Translations under genes and position numbers: made by a program
Notes under the pieces: model-generated
What the model was told of the DNA's origin: nothing
Databases searched by the model: none
The model's input: only the letters and a program-made list of their open reading frames with translations
Shown: one piece after another, positions 9,513 to 18,700 of the stretch
Numbering within the stretch: the first letter of the stretch is position 1
Layout of the letters: each line of letters opens with the position of its first letter
Assembly: GCA_030538675.1 (NCBI GenBank)
Contig: JAUNTM010000003.1
Location: 2,102 to 65,819, forward strand
Reading direction: 5' to 3'
DNA length: 63,718 bases
Source: Capnocytophaga sp.
GTDB lineage: Bacteria > Bacteroidota > Bacteroidia > Flavobacteriales > Flavobacteriaceae

Positions 9513-9679
9513 CTGTTAATTTTCATCCTATCGAGCTGTATGCCATTTTTTTTGCGGAGTCTCAATACACAAATTTTTAAATAAAACACACGGCAAAAAA
9601 TTGCTTGGCTTTTCGGACAACCCATGCAGATGATGCACTAATGTGCCCTATAAAAAATGTATCTCCCTACAAATAGCCG

Positions 9680-9710
9680 TTGCTATGACAATAAAAAATC
9701 CTTATCTTTG
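9680..9710 (+). promoter_or_regulatory. Promoter of the DUF4126 gene
   Basis: TTG (9680-9682), 20 bp, then a perfect TATCTTTG (9703-9710). It ends 21 bp before the ATG at 9732 and argues against the longer upstream start. Confidence 0.75.
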
Positions 9711-9731
9711 AAAACGAAAAATACACTGCTT

Positions 9732-10304
9732 ATGAGTATTGAGTTAATTACGGCACTTTGTCTTGGTATCGGGTTGAGTGCCAGCTGTGGCTTCAGAGTT
9801 TTTGTGCCGTTACTGGCAGCTTCTGTTGCCGGACATTATAACTTGTTACCGTTTATCGGGAGCTTTGATGGACATTTCGAATGGTTGTCATCATGGGCAG
9901 CCATCATCACATTTGCGACAGCATCAGTGGTGGAGATTATGGCATATTACATTCCTGTAGTGGATAATTTGCTGGACAGCATCGCATCGCCATTGGCAGT
10001 AGTGGCTGGTGCATTACTCACTACTTCGGTTATCCCGATTGACAACGAAGCCTACCGCTGGCTGCTCGGGCTTATCGTAGGCGGCGGTAGTGCCGGCATT
10101 ATACAGTCGGGAACGGTTCTGACACGGCTTTTTTCAAGCAAAGCTACTCTTGCCACAGCCAACCCCGTTGTTTCCACAAGCGAAAACGTAGCTGCCGTTG
10201 GCGGTTCGGTACTTTCGTTTTTCATCCCGATAATTGTAGGGGTATTTTTTGTAATCGTATTCGTTTTTTTAGGTTTCAAATTTATCGGAAGCCGTAAAAA
10301 ATAA
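9732..10304 (+). CDS. DUF4126 family membrane protein
   Basis: 190 residues from ATG 9732 (MSIELITALCLGIGLSASCG). Hydropathy suggests about five membrane segments: residues 3-25, 45-70, 80-100, 108-128 and a long C-terminal helix FFIPIIVGVFFVIVFVFLGF. The GLSASCGFRVFVPLL start and DSIASPLAVVAGALLT segment match DUF4126, a family with no proven function. It ends in a basic tail (GSRKK), cytoplasmic by the positive-inside rule. Monocistronic. Confidence 0.8.
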   Translation: MSIELITALCLGIGLSASCGFRVFVPLLAASVAGHYNLLPFIGSFDGHFEWLSSWAAIITFATASVVEIMAYYIPVVDNLLDSIASPLAVVAGALLTTSVIPIDNEAYRWLLGLIVGGGSAGIIQSGTVLTRLFSSKATLATANPVVSTSENVAAVGGSVLSFFIPIIVGVFFVIVFVFLGFKFIGSRKK

Positions 10305-10350
10305 AAAAATTCTGTTTCCTTTTTTATACGTGTCCGTTTATCAAAAAAAT

Positions 10351-10484
10351 GTAAGTTCGACATAAAGCACTGTAAATCAATACGCAGAAGCCCTCCCCCA
10401 GCCTCTCTATCCGGATATAGCTGAAAGGAAGATTTCTGCGCAATTAAGATGTTGATATTCAATAAGTTATCAAATCGAACTTAC
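10351..10484. repeat. Intergenic inverted-repeat element, copy A
   Basis: 134 bp bounded by perfect 10-bp inverted ends, GTAAGTTCGA and TCGAACTTAC. A nested 7-bp pair is CGCAGAA (about 10380-10386) and TTCTGCG (about 10434-10440), and the centre has a TATCCGGATA palindrome. The left half shares TGTAAATCAAT and AGCCCTC-CCCC with copy C near 60.8 kb. It fills the gap between two convergent genes and ends 2 bp from the susD stop codon. It encodes nothing; a MITE-like or hairpin repeat is the best description. Confidence 0.6.
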
Positions 10485-10486
10485 TT

Positions 10487-11947
10487 TTAAAAATTATCAT
10501 TATACAATGTTTCCGTTTCCGGAATGGCAAAAATATAGTACGGACTGTTTGCTTTAAAATCGCTTCCATCGGGGAATTTCAAAATAGTGTGTCCTCTAAT
10601 GCCGATGCTTGTTCCGGGAACGTTTTCACTCCGTGCTTCTTTCCGCTCTACCGATTTTTGCCGGCGTTTGATATCATACAGACCAAATCCTTCGCCAAAC
10701 AATTCTTTCCGCCGTTCTATCAAGATAACATCAATGAGTTCGTTCTTGGAAAGTGCGGACAAATCAGGTGTGTCGGCTCCTCTTTTTTCACGTAATTCGT
10801 TTAGTTTTATGATGGCTTCCGGCAGTTTATCGGCTTCGGCAAGGGCTTCGGCTTCAATCAGAACCATTTCGGCAGCACGCATCAGCGGAAGGTCGGCGGT
10901 CAAATCCGAACGGAAAATGAATTTCTTGTAAAGCAATCCTCCCCTGTATCGCCTTGTATCCCACTCGAAAAGTTGTGTCCGAACGTCATCAGCATCAAAA
11001 AAATCTTTAAAATTAGGGTCTGCCATAAAGCTGTAATAATACGATGCTGCTGATGAAACATCTAAAAAGTGGAAGCTGTAACTTGCCACGCTTTGTTCCG
11101 TGGTTTGCGGATGTCCCCAAATCCATTCGGCATTGTTTTGCGAATTAAATCCGCCCAAATAATCGTTTTTTTCCATAAGCGAATAGCCTTGCCGTGCTTC
11201 TGCCGCGTATTTTGAAGCATTATCCCAATCGCCTTTCAGTTGGTACAACCGTGCCAAAATTCCCGCCACTACATTTTTGTTAATTTTATGGCGTTGTTTT
11301 TGTTCGTCCCGCGTATAACCGTCCAACGCACGGAAGGCTTCCTGCAAATCGTTCTCGGCTTGGGCATACACCGCCTCAAGCGTTAATGGCTTTCCGCCCG
11401 GCGTTGCCGAATAGGACGGCTCGGTATATACCGGAACGGCCACCGAATTCGGGTTCACACTGTACGCCTCTGCAAAATACGTACCCAAATACAGATACAG
11501 ATAACCGCGAAGTGCCAATGCTTGTGCTTTGACCCTTGCTTTCAATGCGGCATCGCCCGGAACGGTTTCGATTTTCGTGATAATGTGGTTGGTATTGTCA
11601 ATGACCTTGTAGGCTCTTGTCCAAACACCCCTGACAGTTGTGGAATTGTTAACTACCACATTCGTAAAGGCATAATGGGCAAGATAGCCGTAGCGTCCGG
11701 GTTGTACGGCAACATCACTCGCCATCGCATCGGAAGTGAGCATCAGGCTGTACCATCCCGGATTGGCATACGTAAAGTACGAATCCATTAAATACCGCCA
11801 CGAACCGTTGAGTACGTTTTCGGCAGTTGCGGCATCCGAAAAAGCAATACCGGTATTGACCGAATCCGTCGGTGCCGTATCTAAGCTGCATCCTGCAATA
11901 CCTACAGATGCTAAAAATGATAAAAATAAAGTTTTGAAAGTATTCAT
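10487..11947 (-). CDS. RagB/SusD-family nutrient-binding outer-membrane lipoprotein
   Basis: 486 residues. The signal peptide ends in the lipobox GIAGC and is followed by SLDTAPTDSVNT. The body shows the SusD TPR-type helices (ALALRGYLYLYLGTYFAEAY near residue 143; KNVVAGILARLYQLKGDWDNA near 225). The SusD C-terminal signature (ELRGA-type NELREKRGADTP; ERRKELFGEGFGLYDIKR) follows. SusD proteins cap the paired SusC channel and hand it substrate. It lies 24 bp downstream of susC in the same operon. RagB homologues bind peptides, SusD ones glycans; the ligand here is not readable from sequence. Confidence 0.93.
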   Translation of the reverse strand: MNTFKTLFLSFLASVGIAGCSLDTAPTDSVNTGIAFSDAATAENVLNGSWRYLMDSYFTYANPGWYSLMLTSDAMASDVAVQPGRYGYLAHYAFTNVVVNNSTTVRGVWTRAYKVIDNTNHIITKIETVPGDAALKARVKAQALALRGYLYLYLGTYFAEAYSVNPNSVAVPVYTEPSYSATPGGKPLTLEAVYAQAENDLQEAFRALDGYTRDEQKQRHKINKNVVAGILARLYQLKGDWDNASKYAAEARQGYSLMEKNDYLGGFNSQNNAEWIWGHPQTTEQSVASYSFHFLDVSSAASYYYSFMADPNFKDFFDADDVRTQLFEWDTRRYRGGLLYKKFIFRSDLTADLPLMRAAEMVLIEAEALAEADKLPEAIIKLNELREKRGADTPDLSALSKNELIDVILIERRKELFGEGFGLYDIKRRQKSVERKEARSENVPGTSIGIRGHTILKFPDGSDFKANSPYYIFAIPETETLYNDNF

Positions 11948-11971
11948 TTTTGTGTTTTTTTTTAAATTATT

Positions 11972-14900
11972 TTATAGAGAAACCGTAACCCCGAAGGAAA
12001 GCGAACGCATTGCCGGATAACGGAAATAGGTACTTCCGCCGATAGTTTGTTCCGGGTCGATGCCTTCTTCTTTAAACCATGTGAAAAAATTCTCGCCCTG
12101 CACGAACAATTTCAGACTTTTCAAATTGATTTTTTCCGATACTTCGGAAGGAAGATTATAGGCAAACGTCAGGTTTTTAAGCCTCAGATAATCGGCATCG
12201 ATGAGGAAACGGGTGGAGGCATTCGTCCACGCATTTGTGGTGGTGGTTTGCAGGCGGGGTACGTCGGTATTCGGGTTTTCGGGTGTCCAACGATTGCGCA
12301 TTTCTGTTGAAAATGCCCTTCCCGCCGATGTTCCGCTGTGGAGTATGGCAATTTTGTCGCCGTTGTACAATTTTCCGCCAAGGGAATATGCAAACAATGC
12401 CGAAACTTCAAAATTTCCGTATTTGAAATTCGTCCCGAAACCACCGCTTAATGACGGTAACGATGTTCCTGTTATGATTTTTGACTGCGGATTATTCGCT
12501 TCGTTATACACGAACGTTTTCTCGCGTTCGCCGGCAGCGTTGGTTTTGAACCACTGCGGCAAGCCCGATGCCGTATCAATCCCTGCCCATTCCACCAAAA
12601 AGAAATCGTAGATTGAGCCGCCAACTCTCATCAGCTTATTTCCCGATATAATTTCGTCTTGCGGCAATTTGGTAATGGTGTTCTTGAAATGCGTTGCGTT
12701 GGCAAAAACCGACCATTCAGTCCTGTTGGTTTTCACAGGCGTAACGTTTACTGAAATTTCAATCCCTTTATTGGTCAATGCTCCCACATTGGCAGGATAA
12801 CTTCCGTAACCGATAGATGACGGGGTAGGCACATCAAACAACAAATCGGAAGAACGGCGGCTGAAAAACTCAACAGCTCCCGAAATCCGATTGTCGAAAA
12901 AGCCGAAATCAACCCCAATGTTGGCGTTCAAGTTCGTTTCCCACTTCAAATTCCGATTGCCTAAAGACGATGTCAAAAAACCCGATTCGCCCAAGTTATT
13001 GTACAATGCGAAAAGTTCTTGATACGGATAATAACCGCCGAGACCGTCATTCCCTTGTCCGCCATAACTTGCCCGAAGCGTAAGGCTTGACAACGCCTTG
13101 GAGTCTTTCAAGAAATTCTCTTCGGAAATCCTCCACGAAGCCCCCAATGCCCAGAAAACGCCCCAGCGCGATTCGGGGGAAAACCGCGAAGAACCGTCCG
13201 TCCGCACCGAAGCCGAACCGTAGTATTTCCGGTTGTAATTGTATTCGGCATTCCCGAAGAAACTCAACAGCTTGTATTGGTCGGAATATCCCGAAAAGTT
13301 ACCCAATTGGCTTGCCGCCGCAGGTTCTGTCAACCCGAGCGACGGAAATCCGCTGCGTGTTCCGCTGATGAATGATGTGTTAAATTCGTGATATTCCTGT
13401 CCGGCAAAAACTTTAAAGGAATGGAGGTCTTGCCAAAGGCGGCTGTACGTGATAATGTTATTCGCCGTAAAACCTACCGAACGTGTGTTGACCCTGCCGA
13501 CACTTCCTTTTACATCTCCGTAAGAAGCACGTCCCACGGCAGGATTGGTGTAGTTATGGTCATTGCGGTTGGTGTAATCCACATTAACACTGCCTCGGTA
13601 CGTTAATCCTTCCAATAGACTGATTTCCAATCCAAAACGGATAGAAGCCAAATCGCGTGCCACTCGATTGAAATCATATTGCGACGACCCTAAGTGATTG
13701 AATCGCGGCAACGCAGAAGAAGGCCGGTAATCACCGTAATCGTATTTTCGGTTGCCGTTTTCGTCCAGCACGTATGCTCCGTCGGCTTCTCTTTCGTACA
13801 CGGGGTAGAAATTCGGCAGCAATCGGGCGAAATTCAACGCATTGTCGAGCGTGCTGTCTTGGCTTGTCGGGGCATTCTGTATGGAATGCGTCAGAAAAAT
13901 GTTGGTGTTTATTTTAAGCCATTCGCGCAGGTCGGTATTTAGGTTCACACGCCCCGTGTAGCGTGTAAAATCCGATGCGGGGGCAATTCCCTGGTCGTTC
14001 AGATAGCCCAATGAAATATAATACGATGAGGCATCTCCTCCGCCCGAAATCCCGATTTGTCCTTCATGGCGGCTTGCGTGTTGGGTGTAAAGACGTGTCC
14101 AGCCGTCATCCCAAAGCGGTGTTGCTCCCTGCACGATTTTTCCGTCCGTTCCCACAGGATTTGGATACGCACTTCCGTAGGGATTGATGCCCAAATCCTG
14201 TACAATATTTGCCGATGCTATGGCAGCTGCCTCTGCCGGTGTTCTTCCGTTTACGTACAAATGTTGGTTACGCAAGGCTTCCCAATACAGTTCCCAATAT
14301 TGGTCGGTTGAAACCTTCTTGTAATCGTCAACCGCCCGGAATGAAGGGCCACTTTTAAGCGTCAGGGTAATATTCGCTTTTTTGTTTTTCGTTCCCTGTT
14401 TGGTGGTGATAACAATCAGTCCGTTAGCGGCACGCGAACCGTAAATAGCGGTGGATGCGGCATCTTTCAATACGCTCACAGACTCAATGTCTGCCGGGTT
14501 GATGGCGTTCAGACTTCCTTCAAAAGGTGCACCATCCACAATGTAAAGTGGCCGGCTTGAAGCATTTACCGAACCCACGCCGCGAATAAAGATTTCTGCA
14601 TCGGAACCGGGCTGCCCCGATGCCGCCACCGACTGTATTCCCGATGCCGAACCTTGCAACAATCGGGAAACACTACTGACTTGCGAGTTGGCGATGGTTT
14701 CCTGTTTTACGGTGGAAACCGAGCCGGTATACCCTGCCTTAGATGCCGTTCCGTAACCGACAACAATCACTTCATCAAGCTGTTGTGTATCGGGGATTAA
14801 CACAATACGAAGGGTAGGTGCGGCAATGACTTCTTGGTCTCGGTAGCCGATATAGGAAACCAATAGTTTCTGCCCGGCTTCTGCCCGAATACTGAAGTTT

Positions 14901-15073
14901 CCGTCGAAATCGGTAGCTACACCGCGTGTTGTATCACTCAATAATTGTACGGTAGCTCCCGAAACAGGTTGGTTTTCTTCGTCCAGAACAACACCCCGAA
15001 CGGTAATTTGAGCCGCCGTTAATCCTGTTACAGACAGGAAAAAAGCACATAAAAGAAATTTTAGGTTTGTCAT
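11972..15073 (-). CDS. RagA/SusC-family TonB-linked outer-membrane transporter
   Basis: 1033 residues. A signal peptide ends near AAQ. An N-terminal carboxypeptidase-D-like domain follows (GVVLDEENQPVSGATVQLL to SYIGYRDQEV, about residues 28-85), then the SusC motif LDEVIVVGYGTASKAGYTGS. The plug domain contains IRGVGSVNASSRPLYIVDGAPF and VLKDAASTAIYGSRAANGLI. A 22-strand barrel ends in FRYPAMRSLSFGVTVSL. It imports a large nutrient across the outer membrane using TonB-ExbBD energy, with the SusD lid encoded next to it. Expression is probably controlled by the attenuator-like leader between promoter and ATG. Confidence 0.95.
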   Translation of the reverse strand: MTNLKFLLCAFFLSVTGLTAAQITVRGVVLDEENQPVSGATVQLLSDTTRGVATDFDGNFSIRAEAGQKLLVSYIGYRDQEVIAAPTLRIVLIPDTQQLDEVIVVGYGTASKAGYTGSVSTVKQETIANSQVSSVSRLLQGSASGIQSVAASGQPGSDAEIFIRGVGSVNASSRPLYIVDGAPFEGSLNAINPADIESVSVLKDAASTAIYGSRAANGLIVITTKQGTKNKKANITLTLKSGPSFRAVDDYKKVSTDQYWELYWEALRNQHLYVNGRTPAEAAAIASANIVQDLGINPYGSAYPNPVGTDGKIVQGATPLWDDGWTRLYTQHASRHEGQIGISGGGDASSYYISLGYLNDQGIAPASDFTRYTGRVNLNTDLREWLKINTNIFLTHSIQNAPTSQDSTLDNALNFARLLPNFYPVYEREADGAYVLDENGNRKYDYGDYRPSSALPRFNHLGSSQYDFNRVARDLASIRFGLEISLLEGLTYRGSVNVDYTNRNDHNYTNPAVGRASYGDVKGSVGRVNTRSVGFTANNIITYSRLWQDLHSFKVFAGQEYHEFNTSFISGTRSGFPSLGLTEPAAASQLGNFSGYSDQYKLLSFFGNAEYNYNRKYYGSASVRTDGSSRFSPESRWGVFWALGASWRISEENFLKDSKALSSLTLRASYGGQGNDGLGGYYPYQELFALYNNLGESGFLTSSLGNRNLKWETNLNANIGVDFGFFDNRISGAVEFFSRRSSDLLFDVPTPSSIGYGSYPANVGALTNKGIEISVNVTPVKTNRTEWSVFANATHFKNTITKLPQDEIISGNKLMRVGGSIYDFFLVEWAGIDTASGLPQWFKTNAAGEREKTFVYNEANNPQSKIITGTSLPSLSGGFGTNFKYGNFEVSALFAYSLGGKLYNGDKIAILHSGTSAGRAFSTEMRNRWTPENPNTDVPRLQTTTTNAWTNASTRFLIDADYLRLKNLTFAYNLPSEVSEKINLKSLKLFVQGENFFTWFKEEGIDPEQTIGGSTYFRYPAMRSLSFGVTVSL

Positions 15074-15103
15074 AAATTAAAATATTTGGTTTGTGTAATT
15101 ATT

Positions 15104-15147
15104 CCGTTTTAAAATAAAATACCCCTGCATCGGAACAATGCAGGGGT
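15104..15147 (-). terminator. Leader terminator (attenuator) upstream of susC
   Basis: Perfect 10-bp stem ACCCCTGCAT/ATGCAGGGGT (15138-15147 and 15121-15130 on plus coordinates) with a 7-nt loop, followed on the minus strand by ATTTTATTTTA. It lies between the promoter and the susC ATG, where a terminator can only act conditionally. Its 5' arm (CCCCTGCA) is also complementary to TGCAGGGG at the end of the small leader frame (15185-15192), an alternative antiterminator pairing. Confidence 0.75.
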
Positions 15148-15176
15148 ACTTTGCTTAAAGAAGTTATTCTATATAC

Positions 15177-15230
15177 CTAAAAATCCCCTGCACAATGTGT
15201 ACACATCGTGTTCATACAGCAGGACATCAT
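15177..15230 (-). CDS. 17-residue Cys/Met-rich leader peptide (uORF)
   Basis: ATG at 15230, TAG at 15177-15179. The peptide reads MMSCCMNTMCTHCAGDF: 4 Cys and 4 Met in 17 residues, with two adjacent Cys codons at positions 4-5. It sits about 47 nt into the predicted transcript and 30 nt before the terminator stem. Its own DNA is self-complementary: CTAAAAAT just before the ATG pairs with ATTTTTAG at the stop, CCTGC with GCAGG, and CACGATGT with ACATTGTG around a GTAC centre. Ribosome position on it would decide which RNA stem forms. Role as an attenuation sensor is inferred from this layout; no homologue is claimed. Confidence 0.65.
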   Translation of the reverse strand: MMSCCMNTMCTHCAGDF

Positions 15231-15283
15231 ATTTTTAGATACTAATTTCAAATTATTTTTTACTTTTACAGCATTTATGCAGG

Positions 15284-15314
15284 CAAAAATAATACAAATA
15301 CATTTATCAAACAA
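15284..15314 (-). promoter_or_regulatory. Promoter of the susC-susD operon
   Basis: TTG (rc of 15312-15314), 20 bp, TATTTTTG (rc of 15284-15291). The expected start is near 15277, giving a leader of about 200 nt before susC that contains the small reading frame and the terminator. Confidence 0.75.
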
Positions 15315-15362
15315 ATATTTTTTTATTTATTTTCGTTTTGGAAGTTTTTACATATTCTAAAG

Positions 15363-15398
15363 TAACGTGAGTTCGATATAAGAAAACATTGTTTTCCA
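15363..15398. repeat. Intergenic repeat element, copy B (half element)
   Basis: AACGTGAGTTCGATATAAG then AAAACATTGTTTTCC matches the left end of copy C near 60.79 kb (AACGTGAGTTCGGTGTAAG then AAAACTTTG). No right half was found, so it appears to be a solo or truncated copy. It lies between the DUF3467 terminator and the susC promoter. Confidence 0.55.
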
Positions 15399-15439
15399 AT
15401 ATATTATCGCTATTGCAGGACGGGACAAACGCAATATAC

Positions 15440-15470
15440 AAAAAAGCCGTCCCTTTTTTGGAACGGCTTT
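15440..15470. terminator. Bidirectional terminator after the DUF3467 gene
   Basis: AAAAAGCCGT/ACGGCTTT stem around CCCTTTTTTGGA, with a T run on the minus-strand side (GGCTTTTTTG). It closes the long nusG-rpoC transcription unit 7 bp after the last stop codon. Confidence 0.8.
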
Positions 15471-15476
15471 CTGTTT

Positions 15477-15785
15477 TTACGCCTCACCTTTCAACCCAAA
15501 AAGCGGTATCGGAGGTGCTTGTTGTTCATTTTCTACGATAGTGCCATGAGCCTTTTCATAGCGATGAATATTCTCGTTCAAGGCTTTAAGTAGGCGCTTG
15601 GCGTGCTGCGGTGTCAGTACAATTCTGCTTTTGACTCTCGCCTTAGGTACACCCGGCATCATGCTGATAAAGTCAACCACAAACTCAGAAGGTGAGTGGT
15701 TGATAATTGCCAAATTGGAATATACTCCATCGGCTATTTTTTCATCTAATTCGATGTTCAGTTGTCCTTCCTTATGGTCGCTCAT
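15477..15785 (-). CDS. DUF3467 domain protein
   Basis: 102 residues. The family core is GVYSNLAIINHSPSEFVVDFISMMPGVPKARVKSRIVLTP with a trailing helix HAKRLLKALNENIHRYE. Function is unknown; the fold suggests a small soluble protein. It lies 6 bp after rpoC and is the last gene of the transcription unit, a position I know to be common in Bacteroidota, which hints at a link to RNA polymerase; that link is inference. Confidence 0.88.
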   Translation of the reverse strand: MSDHKEGQLNIELDEKIADGVYSNLAIINHSPSEFVVDFISMMPGVPKARVKSRIVLTPQHAKRLLKALNENIHRYEKAHGTIVENEQQAPPIPLFGLKGEA

Positions 15786-15791
15786 AATTTG

Positions 15792-18700
15792 TTATTTTGA
15801 TTTTTTCTTTTCGACAGCTTCCATTTCAGCTTTTGAACCAACAATGATTTTCTCGTATTCTTTCATACCCGTACCTGCCGGAATACGATGTCCTACGATA
15901 ACATTTTCTTTCAATCCGTCAAGCATATCTACTTTTCCGTTTACGGCAGCCTCGTTAAGAACTTTGGTCGTTTCTTGGAACGATGCCGCAGAAATAAACG
16001 ATTTGGTTTGTAGTGATGCTCTTGTAATCCCTTGAAGCACAGGCGTTGCGGTAGCCGGAATAACATCACGTGCGATAACGAGATTTTTATCACTACGTTT
16101 TAAAAGTGAATTTTCGTCACGCAATTGTCGTAAATTAATAATTTGTCCTGGTTTCAGATTTTCAGAATCGCCTGCGTCTTCCACCACTTTCTGCCCGAAA
16201 AGTTTATCATTTTCTTCGATAAAATCATCTTTGTGAACCAATTGGCCTTCAAGGAATAACGTATCGCCTGGGTCTTGGATTTCCACTTTACGCATCATCT
16301 GGCGTACCACCACCTCAAAGTGTTTGTCGTTGATTTTCACCCCTTGCAAACGGTATACCTCTTGTACTTCATTTACCAAATATTGCTGCACAGCCGACGG
16401 GCCTTTGATGTTCAAAATATCGTCAGGCGTAACCGAACCGTCCGAAAGCGGCATACCGGCACGCACGTAGTCGTTTTCTTGTACCAAAATTTGGTTGGAA
16501 AGTTTTACCAAATAGCGGCGTACCTCGCCCAATTTCGATTCGATGACGATTTCGCGGTTACCACGTTTGATTTTTCCGAACGATACCACACCGTCAATTT
16601 CTGATACTACGGCAGGATTCGACGGATTCCGAGCTTCGAAAAGCTCCGTTACACGAGGAAGACCTCCTGTAATATCTCCCGACTTCGCCGAACGACGCGG
16701 GATTTTCACGAGAACTTTGCCTTCTTTGATTTTCGTACCGTCATCCACCATCAAGTGAGCTCCTACCGGTAAGTTGTACGAACGCAATGTTTCACCGTCT
16801 TTATCCTGAATTAACAATGTAGGCACTAAGGTTTTTCTTCTTGCCTCGGTAATTACTTTCTCTTGGAAACCTGTTTGTTCGTCGATTTCTACTTGATATG
16901 TAACCCCTTGTTCGATACCGTCGTAGGCAATTTTCCCTGAAAATTCGGAAATAATCACTGCGTTATACGGATCCCACTGGCAAAGCAAATCGCCTTTGGA
17001 AACTTTTTGTCCATTTTTCACAAAAATATGAGCCGCATACGGAATATTGTGTGTATTGAGAACCATTCCCGATTTTGGCTCAACGACTTTCAATTCCGCA
17101 GTACGAGAAATGACCACATCTACCGGATTTCCTTCAGCGTCTTCTCCTTTTACCACACGTAAATCCTCAATCTCAAGAACACCGTCAAAACGCGCTTCGA
17201 GCTTGTTTTCTTCCGAAATGTTACCCGCAATACCACCTACGTGGAATGTACGAAGCGTAAGCTGTGTACCCGGTTCGCCGATAGACTGTGCTGCCACAAC
17301 CCCAACGGCTTCTCCTTTTTGAACCATTTTGCCAGTCGAAAGGTTTCGACCGTAACACTTGGCACAAATACCGTGTTTGGCTTCACAAGTAAGTGCCGAA
17401 CGCACCTCGATTGTATCGATAGGAGCTTCATTCACTTTTGCGACCATTTTTTCTGTTACCTCCTCCCCAGCTTTAATGATAAGTTCTTCTGTAAGAGGGT
17501 TATATACATCGTGTAAGGAAACACGTCCGAGTATACGCTCGCCCAATGTTTCCACGATTTCTTCATTCTTTTTGAGGGCTTGTACCTCTACACCGCGCAA
17601 TGTGCCACAATCAGTACTGTTAATAATCACATCTTGTGATACATCCACCAAACGACGTGTTAAATATCCAGCATCCGCTGTTTTCAAAGCCGTATCCGCA
17701 AGCCCCTTACGAGCACCGTGCGTAGAGATAAAGTATTCCAAAATCGAAAGTCCTTCTTTAAAGTTCGAAAGGATAGGGTTTTCGATGATTTCTCCACCCC
17801 CTGCGGTTGATTTTTTCGGTTTTGCCATCAGACCACGCATCCCCGTAAGCTGGCGTATCTGTTCTTTTGACCCCCTCGCTCCCGAATCAAGCATCATGTA
17901 CACCGAGTTAAACCCCTGTTGATCTTCACTAATACGCTTCATTGCCAATTCGGTCAGCATTGAGTTCGTTGAAGTCCAAATATCAATCACTTGGTTGTAG
18001 CGTTCGTTGTTGGTGATAAGCCCCATGTTGTAATTCATCATGATATTCTCCACCTGACCGTTCGCTTCCTCAATCATACCGATTTTCTCCTGTGGCACGA
18101 TGATATCTCCCAAACTGAATGACAGTCCGCCTTGGAAGGCAAATTTATACCCCATATCTTTAATTCTATCGAGGAAATCTGCCGTAACAGGTACACTTGT
18201 CGATTTGAGGATATGCCCGATGATATCACGCAATGATTTTTTAGTCAAAACTTCGTTGATATATCCGGCGGCTTCTGGTACTACTTCATTGAACAACACG
18301 CGCCCGGTAGTTGTTTCCACCAATTTATATATGCTTTTTCCGCTCTCATCAAGGTCTTTTACCCGAACTTTTATATACGCATTGAGGTTCAATTTTTTCT
18401 CGTTATGGGCAATGTTCACCTCTTCCGCTGAATAGAACGTAAGCCCTTCTCCTTTAATAGGATGCTCGGGCGTTGACCTTCTTCCTTTGGTCATATAGTA
18501 CAACCCTAAAACCATGTCTTGCGATGGTACGGTAATTGGCGAACCATTGGCAGGGTTGAGAATATTGTGTGATGCAAGCATCAAAAGTTGTGCTTCAAGT
18601 ATCGCTTCTGGTCCAAGTGGCAAGTGTACCGCCATCTGGTCACCATCAAAGTCAGCATTGAAAGCCGTACACACGAGCGGGTGCAACTGTATCGCTTTAC

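Noticed and set aside
10305-10486. CRISPR or tRNA-like structure in the repeat near susD
   Set aside because: No repeated spacer array and no cloverleaf; only nested inverted repeats. No CRISPR array, prophage or IS transposase was seen anywhere in the window.
15177-15230. Cys-rich leader frame as a secreted bacteriocin
   Set aside because: No leader or GG site, only 17 residues, and its DNA is committed to RNA pairing with the downstream terminator; a sensor role fits better.
15598-16035. 145-residue plus-strand frame opposite DUF3467/rpoC
   Set aside because: Antisense of two well-supported genes; no family resemblance.
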